64,000 bases of DNA from contig NZ_JAVIWL010000001.1 in assembly GCF_034314045.1 (NCBI RefSeq), positions 868,001 through 932,000 on the forward strand. Direction: 5' to 3'. The stretch is from Glaciimonas sp. CA11.2. GTDB taxonomy: Bacteria > Pseudomonadota > Gammaproteobacteria > Burkholderiales > Burkholderiaceae_D. The notes under the pieces are model-generated. The model was not told where the DNA came from. It saw nothing but the letters and a program-made list of their open reading frames with translations, and did not search any database. Below, piece after piece: positions 36,543-48,067 of this stretch (the stretch's first letter is position 1; every line of letters begins with the position of its first letter). The position numbers and the translations under genes were made by a program.

Positions 36543-37229
36543 TCAAGCACGGCCAGATTCCCCTGTCAGCATATGAGGATCGATACCAAGTAGTTTCAGG
36601 GCTGCCAAAAACCGCTGTTCAATCGGTAAATCAAAAATAATAGTAGGATCTGCCGCGACGGTCAGCCAGCCATTGCGCGCAATTTCCTCTTCAAGTTGGC
36701 CAGCTTCCCAACCAGAGCAACCCAGGCTGACCAGGATTTGTGCAGGACCGTTGCCATGCGCAACCGCTTCCAGTACGTCTTTGGAGGTCGTCATCGCAAT
36801 CTGATCGGTGACTTTGAGCGTCGAAGAATAGGTATTGAGCGGAGAGTGCAGCACAAAGCCACGCTCAACTTGTACCGGACCGCCAAACATGACTGGGCAA
36901 GTAGACATGCTGTCGCCAAACTTGCTAATGCTATCGGAGTACGCAACGGCATGCGTATGCTGCGGCGCGATTTCGAGCGTCAGTTCGATTCGGTCAAACA
37001 ATACGTCCATTGTCATATCGGTGGGCTTGTTAATCACCACCCCAAGTGCGCCGTTGGCGTTATGCTCGCACAGGTAGACGACACTGCCGCCAAACACGGG
37101 ATCTTGCATCGTGGGCATGGCAATCAAAAAATGATTAGTCAGGTCAAGCGCCGTTGCTTCCTCAGAGGAAGAAGTTACCGCGTGGTCGGGCTGCCAGAAT
37201 GTTTCGTAGGGGTTTAGTAGCTTAGCCAT
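36543..37229 (-). CDS. YqgE/AlgH family protein (UPF0301)
   Basis: Conserved protein of uncertain function, once linked to alginate regulation (AlgH). LTNHFLIAMPTMQDPVFGGSVVYLCEHN is the family signature (given in parts: FLIAMPTMQDPVFGGS, then VVYLCEHN), with GALGVVINKPTD and a conserved SLGCSGWEAGQLEEEIARN near the end. I prefer ATG 37229 (MAKLLNP); an ATG three codons upstream and a longer frame to 37304 also exist. It is coupled with ruvX. Confidence 0.9.
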   Translation of the reverse strand: MAKLLNPYETFWQPDHAVTSSSEEATALDLTNHFLIAMPTMQDPVFGGSVVYLCEHNANGALGVVINKPTDMTMDVLFDRIELTLEIAPQHTHAVAYSDSISKFGDSMSTCPVMFGGPVQVERGFVLHSPLNTYSSTLKVTDQIAMTTSKDVLEAVAHGNGPAQILVSLGCSGWEAGQLEEEIARNGWLTVAADPTIIFDLPIEQRFLAALKLLGIDPHMLTGESGRA

Positions 37230-37401
37230 AATCTGCATTTTATCATTTTTAAATGTGACTATCCTGCTTTGAATAGCTGCTGACCTCGCGTAAAGTAGTC
37301 TCATTTGCCCAGAATCTGACTTGCTAAGATAATTTTCTCGAAATAATGACTTTTAGCAATGGTTCGATGTCCACCCGTTTCTTTTCCCATCACCCATCAA
37401 T

Positions 37402-38892
37402 ATGCCCCAATTTGACAAGTCCCTAGTCTGGTTTCGTCGCGATTTGCGCGTATTCGACAATGCCGCGTTGCATCATGCATTAAAGAATAGTCGCGCCGTC
37501 TTTTGTGTATTTGTATTTGACACCGATATTCTGCAACCGCTACGCGAGGCAGGGCTGACCGCCGACCGCCGGGTTGAATTTATTCATGCCAGTATCATGG
37601 CTTTAGACACAGCGTTACGAAAATTGGGTGGTGGTTTGATCGTCCGACATGGCTCGGCATTGCCAGAAATTTCGTCTTTAGCAAGCGAACTTGACGTCAA
37701 CGCAGTATTCACCAATCGTGATTATGAGCCACAGGCGGTTACGCGCGACAACGCAGTTAAAGCCACTTTGGCCAAAAATGGTTGCATCTGGCACAGTTAC
37801 AAAGATCAGGTGATTTTTGAAACCGATGAAATATTGTCGCTCTCCGCCAAACCTTTTTCGGTATTTACACCGTACAAAAATGCATGGATGAAACGACTTG
37901 CCGCGGCGGACGGTGAGTTCTTCCTCAAGCCCTATCCGATTTCGTCCTATGCATCCCGATTGGCAACCATACCGCCAGAGAATGCAGTACCGATCCCTTC
38001 GTTGTCAGAATTGGGCTTTACTCAGACCAATTTAAGTGAGCTGAAAATTCCTACCGGCATCGCCGGCGCAGAAGAATTGCTCGAAGACTTCATGCCGCGC
38101 ATTGGCGGATATGACACGACGCGCAACTTTCCGGCTGTGAAGGGGCCGTCCTATTTATCCGTCCATTTACGATTTGGGACCATTTCTATCCGCACACTGG
38201 CTCGGAATGCCTATCAGGCGATGCGACAAGGAATCGAAGGAAGCGGTGCTTCGGTATGGCTATCGGAGTTGGTGTGGCGCGACTTTTATTTTATGATCCT
38301 GCATCACCATCCGCATGTCGCCCAACGCGCCTTCAAACCGGATTACGATGCGATTCAATGGGAGACCGGCGCTCCTGCGGAGGCCGCTTTTCAGGCATGG
38401 TGCGATGGCCGCACTGGCTATCCCTTGGTTGATGCCGCCATGCTGCAAATCAATCAAACGGGTTATATGCACAACCGTCTGCGAATGGTAGTGGCGTCAT
38501 TTTTAATCAAAGACCTTGGTATCGACTGGCGTTGGGGCGAGGCGTACTTTGCTGCGCAACTAAATGACTTCGATCTGTCGGCCAACAATGGCGGCTGGCA
38601 ATGGGCAGCATCATCGGGCTGTGACGCCCAACCTTATTTCCGCATATTTAATCCGATTACCCAATCGGAAAAATTTGATAGTGAAGGCAAGTTTATCCGC
38701 CGCTATCTTCCCCAATTGGCCAAACTCAGCAACAAAGCCATCCATGCTCCATGGCTGGCCGACGCTGACACGCTGGCCGACGCAGGAATTAAGCTGGGCG
38801 TCGACTACCCAAGACCTTTGATCCAACATGATGAAGCACGTAAACAGACACTGGCGCGTTACGCAGTGGTCAAGAAGGTCACGGAAGAATAA
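37402..38892 (+). CDS. phrB: Deoxyribodipyrimidine photolyase
   Basis: Repairs UV cyclobutane pyrimidine dimers using FAD and an antenna chromophore. The N-terminal DNA_photolyase domain starts KSLVWFRRDLRVFDNAAL. The FAD-binding domain shows LSELVWRDFYFMILHHHP, GYPLVDAAMLQINQTGYMHN (split as YPLVDAAMLQ), DLSANNGGWQWAASSG and the IFNP motif. 496 aa, full length. The region following is convergent with chpA. Confidence 0.95.
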   Translation: MPQFDKSLVWFRRDLRVFDNAALHHALKNSRAVFCVFVFDTDILQPLREAGLTADRRVEFIHASIMALDTALRKLGGGLIVRHGSALPEISSLASELDVNAVFTNRDYEPQAVTRDNAVKATLAKNGCIWHSYKDQVIFETDEILSLSAKPFSVFTPYKNAWMKRLAAADGEFFLKPYPISSYASRLATIPPENAVPIPSLSELGFTQTNLSELKIPTGIAGAEELLEDFMPRIGGYDTTRNFPAVKGPSYLSVHLRFGTISIRTLARNAYQAMRQGIEGSGASVWLSELVWRDFYFMILHHHPHVAQRAFKPDYDAIQWETGAPAEAAFQAWCDGRTGYPLVDAAMLQINQTGYMHNRLRMVVASFLIKDLGIDWRWGEAYFAAQLNDFDLSANNGGWQWAASSGCDAQPYFRIFNPITQSEKFDSEGKFIRRYLPQLAKLSNKAIHAPWLADADTLADAGIKLGVDYPRPLIQHDEARKQTLARYAVVKKVTEE

Positions 38893-39139
38893 ACATGACC
38901 TGGCTTCATTCGCGTTTCGGCACGCCATCCGATACGAATCAGGAAGTTCCATCAACACGCGCTAACGTAGATTTTTAGCGCTAACCAATACTTAGACAAG
39001 TGAAATTGCGTGACAACCTGGAAGGACTCCTGAGTCCTGGAACTATAAGGCGGGCGTCCCTTGCCGGACACCCCCAACTTGACGCTCCGGTTGTCAGCTT
39101 GATCTGCTATCACAGCAAACCACACCAAATCACACCAAA
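38893..39139. other. Convergent intergenic region with several small inverted repeats
   Basis: Lies between the ends of phrB and chpA. GCGCTAA (38959-38965) pairs with TTAGCGC (38975-38981), and GGACTC/GAGTCC forms a second palindrome near 39030. The 10-bp unit CACACCAAAT is repeated in tandem at 39121-39140. These may end transcription from both sides, but none is a textbook terminator. Confidence 0.4.
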
Positions 39140-42100
39140 TCACATTATTGCTATTTCTTTTTTTACAAATGCACTAATCGCAGCCAACAACGCGTCCTCC
39201 TGAAATGGTTTTCCGAAGTATTCATTGACACCTAATTCCATTGCGTAAGTTCGATGTTTTGCGGCTGTGCGCGACGTAATCATGATGATGGGAATATGGC
39301 GAGTCCGATCATCGTTGCGGATGTTACGTGTCAGATCAAAGCCATCCATATGTGGCATTTCAATATCTACGAGCATGACGTCGGGCGTGACTGCCTGTAA
39401 TTGTTGCAGGGCATCGATACCGTCTTTTGCTAATACCACCTGATACCCTTCGCGCGATAACAAGCGCTGCGTGACGCGACGTACGGTTAGCGAATCGTCG
39501 ACTACCATAACAATTTTTTGCGTTCGGAGACCCTGCACAGGTACGGCCGGTTGATTGGGTGCGACGATGCTGGCGACCGCACCAATCACCTGACCAGGAT
39601 TGACTAACTCTTCATTAACGTATTGGCTAATCTCCGCCATATTTGACTCGTTACTTTTTACTTTAAGCGGTGAGCGCAATTGCTGGGCCAACCGCAACGC
39701 CACTGGCACAGGGTTCAAAATTAATACAATGTCACCTGACCCGAGAACCGTCGCACCGACGATACCGATCATGCGCGACAATTGCGGACCGATATTTTTG
39801 ACGACCACTTCTCGGTTACCAATGATAGCGTCCACGTGGATTGCCACCCGATCGTTACCGCTGCGCAAAAGAATAATTGGCGAGTATTGCTGGGTTATCG
39901 GCGTCACCTGATGCTCCCCCAACAACGCCGACAAGTAATGTAGCGGAACGTATTGGTCCTGCCACAATACTGTGCCGTCATTGTAGGCACTCGCCAACGC
40001 TGTTGCTTTCAAGTGTTGCACTTGCTCTACCAAGGCCGACGGTACTGCATAAGTATTGCTGCCGGTCGAAAAAATGACTACTTGCGTCACAGCAAGCGTA
40101 AGCGGTAAATGAATCGTAAAATGCGTTCCCTTGCCGGCTTCACTGGAGACTGCAACACGGCCACCGAGCGCTGCGGCTTCAGAGCGCACAACATCCATAC
40201 CAATTCCACGACCTGCAAGTTTAGTCACTTCAGTAACGGTAGAAAATCCTGACCGGAAAATAAAATCATTTAACTCACCGTCAGAGAGTTGCTGCCCGCT
40301 GTCCAACAAGCCAAGTGCCTCAGCCTTGTCGCGGATGTGGCCTAATTGCAAACCTTGGCCGTCATCAGACAGCTGAATCAATATCTCGTTACCATTCTGA
40401 CGAATTTCAATTTTCAATTGGCCAACATCGTTCTTACCGGCGGCGCGACGACCTTCACGTGATTCAATGCCGTGAACGATCGCATTACGCAGCAAATGCT
40501 CAAAAGGTCCGACCATTTTTTCTAGAACGCTACGATCAATTTCCACCGTGCTACCGCGAATATCCAAATTCACACGTTTGTCGATTTCTTTCGATACCTG
40601 GCGCGTCAATCGATATAATCGCTCGGCGACACTGGCAAACTGCACCATCCGCACATGCATCAAATCTTGTTGCAAATCACGCGTCAGACGTGCCTGCATA
40701 ATAAGGTCTGCATTAGTGCTTTCTACCGTCTTGGTCAGGCTTTTTTGTAGAGACGACACATCATTGACGCTCTCGGCCATCATCCTGGTTAATTCTTGCA
40801 GACGCGTAAAGCGATCAAACTCGAGCGGATCAAATTCGCGCTCACCTGCCAATGTCATCCGCGACGAGATCTGCGTTTCTGCTTGCATTTCAATTTCACG
40901 TAACTGATTGCGCAAGCGGTCGACATTTTCGGTCAACTCCACCAAGGATTGTTGGAGCGAACCCACGCCAGATTCCATCCGAGAGCGGGCAATCGACACT
41001 TCACCAGCCTGATTCACCAAGCGGTCTAACACGTCGGCATTGACGCGCACCTGCGTCCCTGCGGCAACGCCAGGAACCGTTGCTAGCCATGGCGCTGGTG
41101 CGCTACCGTGAACAGCATTCGCCGACGTTAGGTTCGTGGCACCAACCGACGTTGACATCACATCCGTCGGATTGAATGCCTTCGCGTCGTCCAATACACT
41201 TCCACTTATCGCCTGTGTTGTCGCTTGTTGTAGAGTTTGTTGGGGAGCTTGTTGAGCAGAAGAAATTGGGCTTGGACGTTGCAAGTCTTCGAACATCTGG
41301 ACGCCGTGATCATAGTGCGCCAGTAATTCATCGATCACATGCGGCGATGGGGTGGGGCTGTGTAACGTTGCCTCAATATGACTTTCCATCTCGTGCATGT
41401 GCTGACCGAGCACCATCGCGCCTGCCATGCGGGCGCTGCCTTTAATGGTGTGCAAGTGCCGCAAAATAGCTTGCACGGTTTCTACCGGAATGGCAGTGAG
41501 AGCGTGGCTATGAATGCCGCTATTACGATCAGAATTTCCATCGTCGCCATGCAGAGCAGCACTCTGCCAACTTCGTAATGCACTTTCTATTTGCGGAAGA
41601 ATATCGCGCCCTTCTTCCAAAAATACAGGCAGCAAATCAACATCAATCTCGTCACGTAAAATCAAAGAGGGATCAACGTCGGGCTCGGCATCGATCGCCT
41701 GTAACGGCGCAGATATGGGCGGTCGTCGGTTAATCATTGGCGATTGTTGATGTGGCCTGACGATAGCTGCGCTTTCTGAAGAGTGAAGTCGCTGATACTC
41801 GGAATAAACATCCGGTTGAATAATCGTCTCATCAGCGAGATCGTCAATCTGCACTTGCGGCCCATGACGTAAAGCCTCAAGCGCGCTTACCAAGGCAGGT
41901 TCGTAATACGGCATTTCGCTTTGTGCAAATTGCTGCAACATCCATTTGGCACGCGTGATCGTCAATTCAATAATGTCGAATTCTTGCTCGCGCACGAGGC
42001 TTGGCTGCAAGGCCATCCTCTGCAAAACCATTTCTAGCGCATGCGCAACGTTATGTAATGGTTTAAAGCCAACGGTCGCAGAGCTTCCCGCCAACGAATG

Positions 42101-45100
42101 CGCGGCGTAGATGGATTGCACAGCCACTGGCCGTTCTGGTTCGTGACGCCATTCAGAAAAGTCGTGCGCTAACAGGCGCACCAACTGGTCCGTCTCCGAC
42201 AAGTAAATGTTATACAGTGGAAGACTGATCGACAACTCGCCAATTTTTTTAATGCTGTCATCTTGTCGCGTCTCGGGCAAACCCGGAAAACTAAAGATCT
42301 CTGCTCCGGAATCGTGAAAATCGGAATGAATACTCGACACGGTTCCGCGGGAGAGTTTGCTCTGGTCAATCGGTTCAACCTGTCTCGACTGATATGTTGC
42401 CTCGTGTGTTTCTGATTCAGTATTAAAGCTATCAAAAGAAAAGGGTACCGTCTCTGCATTATCAGTTAAAGCAATATTCTCCAGACCCGACGAAAGTGAT
42501 AAATCAATGTCTCGGAATACCGCGTTGCCTGATTTAATTGGCGTCGTAGCCGACTCGACCAACAAAAATGTTTTTCCATCGCGTACTTGTTGTGCATATT
42601 CGATGAGTATTTGTGAGGTACGGGTTGAGCCTCCATCTGCGTAAACTTCTTTTACCCAGTCGTCGAGGAAGACTACCGCATGGTCAAGCAACGCATATAA
42701 ATCGGGCGTACCGGATCTTGCTTCGGTGAGCCATAAATTCAGCACTTGCTCAACACCCCACGATGCATCCCCAAATGCATTCATGCCAATCATCCGGCTG
42801 CTGCCCTTTAATGTGTGAAAAGCCCGCCGCAATACGATGAGGTATTCTTGCGTAACAGGTGCTGAGCGTGCTAGCGGAATAGTCTGCTGAACGGTATCCA
42901 GCACTTCCTCTGCTTCTGATAGAAAAATATCGAGAAGCTCGGCGTCGGCCTCTTCTTCACTGATCTGAGACGGCGCATCCAAATCCATTTCTGGAAAATT
43001 TTCGACATTATGATGTGGCACAATCACAGCAATAATCTCAGTAAGCGACTGCTGTGATGCGGGAAAATATTGGTCGTTGAGAATCTTAATCGCAGCTTGA
43101 GCTCGTTCGACAGCCGCATGATCGTCACTTAGGGCTGCGTCGACCCGCAATTGCACTAACGCGTCTTTTAGCTGCCCGTGCAGAGCGGCATTCTCTGGGT
43201 TTGCCGCCAGTGACCGCGCCAACTCTACAGATTGGGTCTGATGTTGCAACAACTCGACTTCTACAGTCGGCACATCAAGAAAAGACAACGATGGTAGCGC
43301 TTCCAAGAATGACGACGATATTGACTGACTGCTGTCGCCAGATTTTTCCGTAAAAACATCGGTCTGTTCTAATTTCTCAAACGAGGTTTCTATAGGCGAT
43401 ATTGTAATGGTGGAGATCGAGGCAACTGAATGCGGCATCGCTCCACTCTGTGGCAAGTGCACCGCAGTGTGGCGCTCTAATAAATTCACGCGAAATACAC
43501 TGCGTTGCGGATCGAAACTTAAGCGTATAGTTTGCGAACCGAAGGCATCCGTGAAGTCAGACTTATCGGCTTGGTGCTGCACTGCCTCAAGATAGAAACT
43601 GAGCGCGCCGATGTTTTGTGCAATGCGCTCAAACTCCTCCTGTGCTGGCTCAGCCACATCCTCTCCCGCGTCAAAAAGCTGTTGAAGTGCGACGCGCGTA
43701 TGCGCAACCACGGCTGCCGCCTCTGACTTCTCTTGTATAGCAAGCGCCCCTTCGATCTGATGTAAGACATAGTCGATCTGAGTTAATACTTCGCGCTTGG
43801 TTGGCATTACAAAATATTCGTCGAGTAACTTTTCGACATGGCGCAAGCTAACTAGCATCTCGCCAACTAGCACCTTGACTATTTTTTTTTGTTGCGCGTC
43901 CCGATAGATATCATCCAACCAAGGCATCGGTTCAGCGGGTGGCTCATCTGACATCACTGATAATAAGTGTGCCGTCATGGCATCGGCACTTTCCGAAAAA
44001 TTCACCGGCAAACGGTTAATACAGCTAAGGGAGTATTCGATAAATAGTAAACTCGTCGCTATCTCCAAACCGATTGGATCACCCTGTCTGGCCAAGGTGG
44101 CATGACGCGCAATACCGCTTAACTCTCGCAATAACTTAGCGAGAGATGGCGCGTTTAACTTACTGCCAACAGCGCTCAACCCAAGCATTTCTTGCTCAAA
44201 CTCCTGGTGAAGATCGGGCTCACCAGCGGCGAGACAATCCCACATTTGTTTAGCCCGCGTTAAATGTTCTTTGGCCGCACGCAAAGCTGCCAAATCAACC
44301 TGACCATACCGATGCAAAGAAAAATCCGATGGAACGAGTCCATCCAGCCGATAAGTGCTACGAATCTGTGCGTTTAGTGCTGATGGAGCATCTATTCTGG
44401 AGATAAAAAATAATGCATCGCGTAAAAGACGTTCCGAGATACTTGATGAGCCCTGACTTAAACGACGTAGCTGTAAATTGATGCGGGCAAATAACTGCTT
44501 AACGAACAACTCGTTTGCAATTTGCGCATTCGCCACGCCATCGGCAAACCCTTGCAATACCCACCAGAAAGCCCTTACCTGATGATTTTTTTGCACAAGA
44601 GAAATATCAGCAATAACAGCCTGCATAATCGCCGCATTGGTACACTCAACGGTGCTATCGGCACTTTTTAAAAATGGCAAGAGGGCCATTTCAAAACGTT
44701 TGCGCAATGGGCTGTAGTCGACCGACTGGTCGATCACCTGATCGCTCAATTGTCCAAGCAACGGGCTCGCTCCGAAGCTGGTAGAACTCTCGATCATGTC
44801 GAACTGCGGACGAGTCGTCAAATCAGGGAAAAACAAGTCTGCAGGATGAATCCGATCAGCGCCGCGAATTTCTAGTAGTGCTTTGTAATAGGGGAACAAT
44901 TTCACAGGCTGGTGCATCGCCCCAGCCAATAGTTCTTCCAGATATTCGATCAATGCCTGATAAGCAGATTGAATACTCTGCACGTTTTCAACGGTTAGCG
45001 CTGTCCGACCAATACATTGCTCAGTTTGCGCATATTCAAGTAGATTTTCAACGGCGTCAGTAATCACTGTGACACCGTCTATATCCACCATTTGCAACGC

Positions 45101-45373
45101 ACCGTGCGCCTGATGCAAATATGTCTTGGCATATTGCAGCGCAGTAGTTTGATCGTACGGGGGCACAACGCCACCCACAACTGGTGTCTCAACAACGTCG
45201 GTTGCCGAAAGGTCATCACTTACCGCCAATGAGTACTGTAAAGCCTGGAGTGATTGTCCAAGTGCTACGCGAATTTCGCTCATCACCCAAGACAACGGGC
45301 CGGTATCTAATTGCATTGGTTGCATTGGCTGTATTTGTGACACTGTAGCGGGCCCGTGAAAATCTGTGCTCAT
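39140..45373 (-). CDS. Chp-system hybrid sensor kinase (ChpA/PilL)
   Basis: CheA-type kinase of the chemosensory system controlling type IV pilus twitching and, in Pseudomonas, cAMP. 2077 aa. Several phosphotransfer (Hpt) modules are visible: HQAHGALQM near 90, HTLKGSS near 852, HSLAGSS near 1094 and HTIKGSA near 1309. The dimerisation and ATPase core has HLLRNAIVHGIESREG near 1630 and GRGIGMDVV near 1700. A CheW-like domain spans about 1765-1895. The C-terminal receiver has VDDSLTVRR, MLVDIEMPHMDGFD and the KPF loop near 1957-2050. It is the last gene of pilG-H-I-J-chpA. The gap before it (214 bp) holds no pilK methyltransferase. Confidence 0.95.
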   Translation of the reverse strand: MSTDFHGPATVSQIQPMQPMQLDTGPLSWVMSEIRVALGQSLQALQYSLAVSDDLSATDVVETPVVGGVVPPYDQTTALQYAKTYLHQAHGALQMVDIDGVTVITDAVENLLEYAQTEQCIGRTALTVENVQSIQSAYQALIEYLEELLAGAMHQPVKLFPYYKALLEIRGADRIHPADLFFPDLTTRPQFDMIESSTSFGASPLLGQLSDQVIDQSVDYSPLRKRFEMALLPFLKSADSTVECTNAAIMQAVIADISLVQKNHQVRAFWWVLQGFADGVANAQIANELFVKQLFARINLQLRRLSQGSSSISERLLRDALFFISRIDAPSALNAQIRSTYRLDGLVPSDFSLHRYGQVDLAALRAAKEHLTRAKQMWDCLAAGEPDLHQEFEQEMLGLSAVGSKLNAPSLAKLLRELSGIARHATLARQGDPIGLEIATSLLFIEYSLSCINRLPVNFSESADAMTAHLLSVMSDEPPAEPMPWLDDIYRDAQQKKIVKVLVGEMLVSLRHVEKLLDEYFVMPTKREVLTQIDYVLHQIEGALAIQEKSEAAAVVAHTRVALQQLFDAGEDVAEPAQEEFERIAQNIGALSFYLEAVQHQADKSDFTDAFGSQTIRLSFDPQRSVFRVNLLERHTAVHLPQSGAMPHSVASISTITISPIETSFEKLEQTDVFTEKSGDSSQSISSSFLEALPSLSFLDVPTVEVELLQHQTQSVELARSLAANPENAALHGQLKDALVQLRVDAALSDDHAAVERAQAAIKILNDQYFPASQQSLTEIIAVIVPHHNVENFPEMDLDAPSQISEEEADAELLDIFLSEAEEVLDTVQQTIPLARSAPVTQEYLIVLRRAFHTLKGSSRMIGMNAFGDASWGVEQVLNLWLTEARSGTPDLYALLDHAVVFLDDWVKEVYADGGSTRTSQILIEYAQQVRDGKTFLLVESATTPIKSGNAVFRDIDLSLSSGLENIALTDNAETVPFSFDSFNTESETHEATYQSRQVEPIDQSKLSRGTVSSIHSDFHDSGAEIFSFPGLPETRQDDSIKKIGELSISLPLYNIYLSETDQLVRLLAHDFSEWRHEPERPVAVQSIYAAHSLAGSSATVGFKPLHNVAHALEMVLQRMALQPSLVREQEFDIIELTITRAKWMLQQFAQSEMPYYEPALVSALEALRHGPQVQIDDLADETIIQPDVYSEYQRLHSSESAAIVRPHQQSPMINRRPPISAPLQAIDAEPDVDPSLILRDEIDVDLLPVFLEEGRDILPQIESALRSWQSAALHGDDGNSDRNSGIHSHALTAIPVETVQAILRHLHTIKGSARMAGAMVLGQHMHEMESHIEATLHSPTPSPHVIDELLAHYDHGVQMFEDLQRPSPISSAQQAPQQTLQQATTQAISGSVLDDAKAFNPTDVMSTSVGATNLTSANAVHGSAPAPWLATVPGVAAGTQVRVNADVLDRLVNQAGEVSIARSRMESGVGSLQQSLVELTENVDRLRNQLREIEMQAETQISSRMTLAGEREFDPLEFDRFTRLQELTRMMAESVNDVSSLQKSLTKTVESTNADLIMQARLTRDLQQDLMHVRMVQFASVAERLYRLTRQVSKEIDKRVNLDIRGSTVEIDRSVLEKMVGPFEHLLRNAIVHGIESREGRRAAGKNDVGQLKIEIRQNGNEILIQLSDDGQGLQLGHIRDKAEALGLLDSGQQLSDGELNDFIFRSGFSTVTEVTKLAGRGIGMDVVRSEAAALGGRVAVSSEAGKGTHFTIHLPLTLAVTQVVIFSTGSNTYAVPSALVEQVQHLKATALASAYNDGTVLWQDQYVPLHYLSALLGEHQVTPITQQYSPIILLRSGNDRVAIHVDAIIGNREVVVKNIGPQLSRMIGIVGATVLGSGDIVLILNPVPVALRLAQQLRSPLKVKSNESNMAEISQYVNEELVNPGQVIGAVASIVAPNQPAVPVQGLRTQKIVMVVDDSLTVRRVTQRLLSREGYQVVLAKDGIDALQQLQAVTPDVMLVDIEMPHMDGFDLTRNIRNDDRTRHIPIIMITSRTAAKHRTYAMELGVNEYFGKPFQEDALLAAISAFVKKEIAIM

Positions 45374-45587
45374 GACTGCCTCATCAGTTCTAAGGAATCA
45401 ATACGGTCATCCCACGGGTTGACCTGATTCAGGTGACTTGATCTTATTGAACGTAAAAAGTGTGAGTGATATTTTTTCAAATTTTGCAATTTAACATTCA
45501 GACTATAGAGACTAACTTTATCGCCAGTCTCTCAATTCCGTTACCAGGAAAGATAGCCACGCTGCAATCGAATCAATAAAGGTGTTG

Positions 45588-47972
45588 TTAGTTGGTGACG
45601 CGGAAGCGCGATACCGAACTTTTCAAATCTTCTGCAAGTTTAGACAACTCACGAATAGACGACGCAGTCTGACTAGTTCCTTCCCGTGTTTTTTCGGTCA
45701 CCGTAAGAATATTCTGAATGTTGGAAGCGACACCATTTGCCGAGTTTGCCTGCTGCTCAGTTGCCAACGAAATATTTTGAATCAATTCGGCCAACAGGTT
45801 CGACACGCCACGAATGTCTGACAGTGCAGCGCCAGCGGCATCGGATAGCTTTGCTCCTTCGACCACGCCCTGTGTCGACTTTTCCATCGCGACCACGGCA
45901 TCGTGCGTATCGGTTTGAATGGTGCGTACCAGCGCGCCAATCTGCTTGGTTGCCGCACCGGAGCGCTCTGCCAGGCGCTGGACTTCTTCAGCCACCACCG
46001 AAAAGCCACGACCCGCCTCACCAGCGGATGCAGCCTGAATCGCTGCATTCAATGCCAGCACATTGGTCTGCTCCGTAATATCAGCGATAAGCTCAGTGAT
46101 TTCACCAATCTCTTGTGAAGATTCTCCAAGACGCTTAATCCGCTTTGAGGTTTCCTGAATCTGCTCACGAATTTCATTCATGCCGGTAATGGCGTTTTCA
46201 ACGGCTTTTGAACCCTCTTCTGCCGCACTTACCGATTGCCGTGCCACATCAACGGACGCGCTCGCGGATTTGGATACATCCGTAATCTGTGTTGCCATTG
46301 CCAACACCGCTAGCGTAGCTTCCTTGATCTCGCGCGCCTGTGTTTGGGATGCCTCTAACAATTCGGTCGAAATGCTTTGCGCCTGATCTGACGCTGTCGT
46401 TACTTGTCGTGCAGTCGCGGTGACACGACCAACCAGTCCGCGCAACTCTTCAACTGTGTAGTTCACGGAATCCGCAATAGCCCCGGTTATGTCTTCAGAG
46501 ACTGTCGCTTGCACCGTCAAATCACCGTCCGCTACCTCTTGCAACTCGTTCATTAAACGTAAAATAGCTGCCTGATTCTGGTCGTTCAAGTTGCTGGTAT
46601 CCAGTTCATGCTGAATAGCCATTAAGCGCTGATCTTCGGCTTCAAGTCGACGCATGTCTGCGTCGTGCGTTCGACGGTGTCCGTCCTGTAATTGGACCCA
46701 CGCGATTCCGGCCGCAGCCAATAGGGCGAGCAACGCCGATGCCAGCATCAGCCAAAATGGAAGGCTAAGTTCATCCTGTGCATTACGATAACTATCTTGC
46801 AAGGTACTCAGGCGCTGCTTTAACAGTTCGTTTTCGGTAAAGATCAATTCTTCGGATTGCTTAGTCGATACAAAGTTCTGTATGTTCGCCAAAATAGCGG
46901 TGACGGCGACCTGGTATTCAGCAAAGCTGTTTTCTAACTCAGCTAATTTTTGGCGCTCTTCTTCATTTTTGGAAGCGGGCAAACGCAATATGGCGCTACC
47001 ATTCAAAAACCCACTAACGATGTCGCGAAAGGTGTTGGTATCCTTGCCAAGCAAAAATGCAGTTTCAGGATTAACCCCCTGAGAAGTCAGAAATTCATTG
47101 GCGCTGCGCCCTAGACGCTGCGTCAGCATTACCAGTTGTGAGGCTGCGGAAATTTCGCGCGGTGTTGCTCTGCCTTCCGTCTTCATCGCGGCAATTTGCT
47201 CCGACAAATCCAGCAATACAGGCGAAATCCCGTTTAGCTTTTGTAAGATTACGCCAAAGCCTGACAATTCTTTTTGGTGCTTTAAGATAGTCTCAGCTGC
47301 CTTATCGGTGTTCAACCAAACTTTCTCCACATCCGCGGCTGCAGAAGCCATTCGTGGGCTCGGCGCAGGAATTTCGCTTCCTTTGTACACCCCACCGGTA
47401 GTCAGTAAAACCAAATCTTGATTAAGTTCTTTGCGGCTATCGGACAACTGCTTAAACGCTTCTGTATTACCCTGAATAGCATTCGGCGTCGCTTTACCAA
47501 TCCGCTGGGAATGCATCAACGCATCGCCTGCAATTTGGGTCTGCGTCGCAATTAGCGTGTCACTTCTGGTACTCAACCACAGGAAGACAATCGTCAGCAC
47601 GAGGCCGGCACCCATTATGGCCAATAGGGTACGAACTTGCTGCTGTTGCGGCAACTTGCCGATCAGTGGTAATGGCTTGTCTTGATACGATCTGAAGGGC
47701 TGACTTGCTGCACCAGATGCACCAGATGACTCCACTGAACTAGTTGCGTCTATAAATTCCGATGATGGAAATACTGCCGAGGCGTTGAGCGATGATGCTT
47801 CATGGCCCCGCATCATCAGGGGTGCCTGGCTTTTGTTCGACGTTGCGCCATGCTCGCCGACTGCGGCAAGCGATGCTATCCCTGCGGGTCCCGACTCTTG
47901 TCGAAAAAAATTGCCGCCATTAATCTGTTCTTCTTTCGCCGTCTTGAATAGGAACGGTAGTTTAAATGCCAT
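45588..47972 (-). CDS. pilJ: Twitching motility methyl-accepting chemotaxis protein
   Basis: Receptor that feeds signals to the ChpA kinase. 794 aa. One membrane helix at about 115-135 ([17 protein letters not shown]) is followed by a PilJ-type periplasmic sensor domain. A second helix (about 407-430, [20 protein letters not shown]) precedes a HAMP-like region. The cytoplasmic signalling domain has the hairpin tip [20 protein letters not shown]. Both ends fit a complete PilJ. It is read leftward after pilI. Confidence 0.95.
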   Translation of the reverse strand: MAFKLPFLFKTAKEEQINGGNFFRQESGPAGIASLAAVGEHGATSNKSQAPLMMRGHEASSLNASAVFPSSEFIDATSSVESSGASGAASQPFRSYQDKPLPLIGKLPQQQQVRTLLAIMGAGLVLTIVFLWLSTRSDTLIATQTQIAGDALMHSQRIGKATPNAIQGNTEAFKQLSDSRKELNQDLVLLTTGGVYKGSEIPAPSPRMASAAADVEKVWLNTDKAAETILKHQKELSGFGVILQKLNGISPVLLDLSEQIAAMKTEGRATPREISAASQLVMLTQRLGRSANEFLTSQGVNPETAFLLGKDTNTFRDIVSGFLNGSAILRLPASKNEEERQKLAELENSFAEYQVAVTAILANIQNFVSTKQSEELIFTENELLKQRLSTLQDSYRNAQDELSLPFWLMLASALLALLAAAGIAWVQLQDGHRRTHDADMRRLEAEDQRLMAIQHELDTSNLNDQNQAAILRLMNELQEVADGDLTVQATVSEDITGAIADSVNYTVEELRGLVGRVTATARQVTTASDQAQSISTELLEASQTQAREIKEATLAVLAMATQITDVSKSASASVDVARQSVSAAEEGSKAVENAITGMNEIREQIQETSKRIKRLGESSQEIGEITELIADITEQTNVLALNAAIQAASAGEAGRGFSVVAEEVQRLAERSGAATKQIGALVRTIQTDTHDAVVAMEKSTQGVVEGAKLSDAAGAALSDIRGVSNLLAELIQNISLATEQQANSANGVASNIQNILTVTEKTREGTSQTASSIRELSKLAEDLKSSVSRFRVTN

Positions 47973-48067
47973 TGCTGAATCTCCTAATTGCCAATTCGAT
48001 GCTGCCCGATGTCACCACTATTACGTCAACTGCTGACGTCGATAAACTGGCCTCTATTTCCCTGATT

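Noticed and set aside
39121..39140. CACACCAAAT tandem repeat as a CRISPR-like or iteron array
   Set aside because: Only two full copies of 10 bp at the end of chpA; too few and too short for either.
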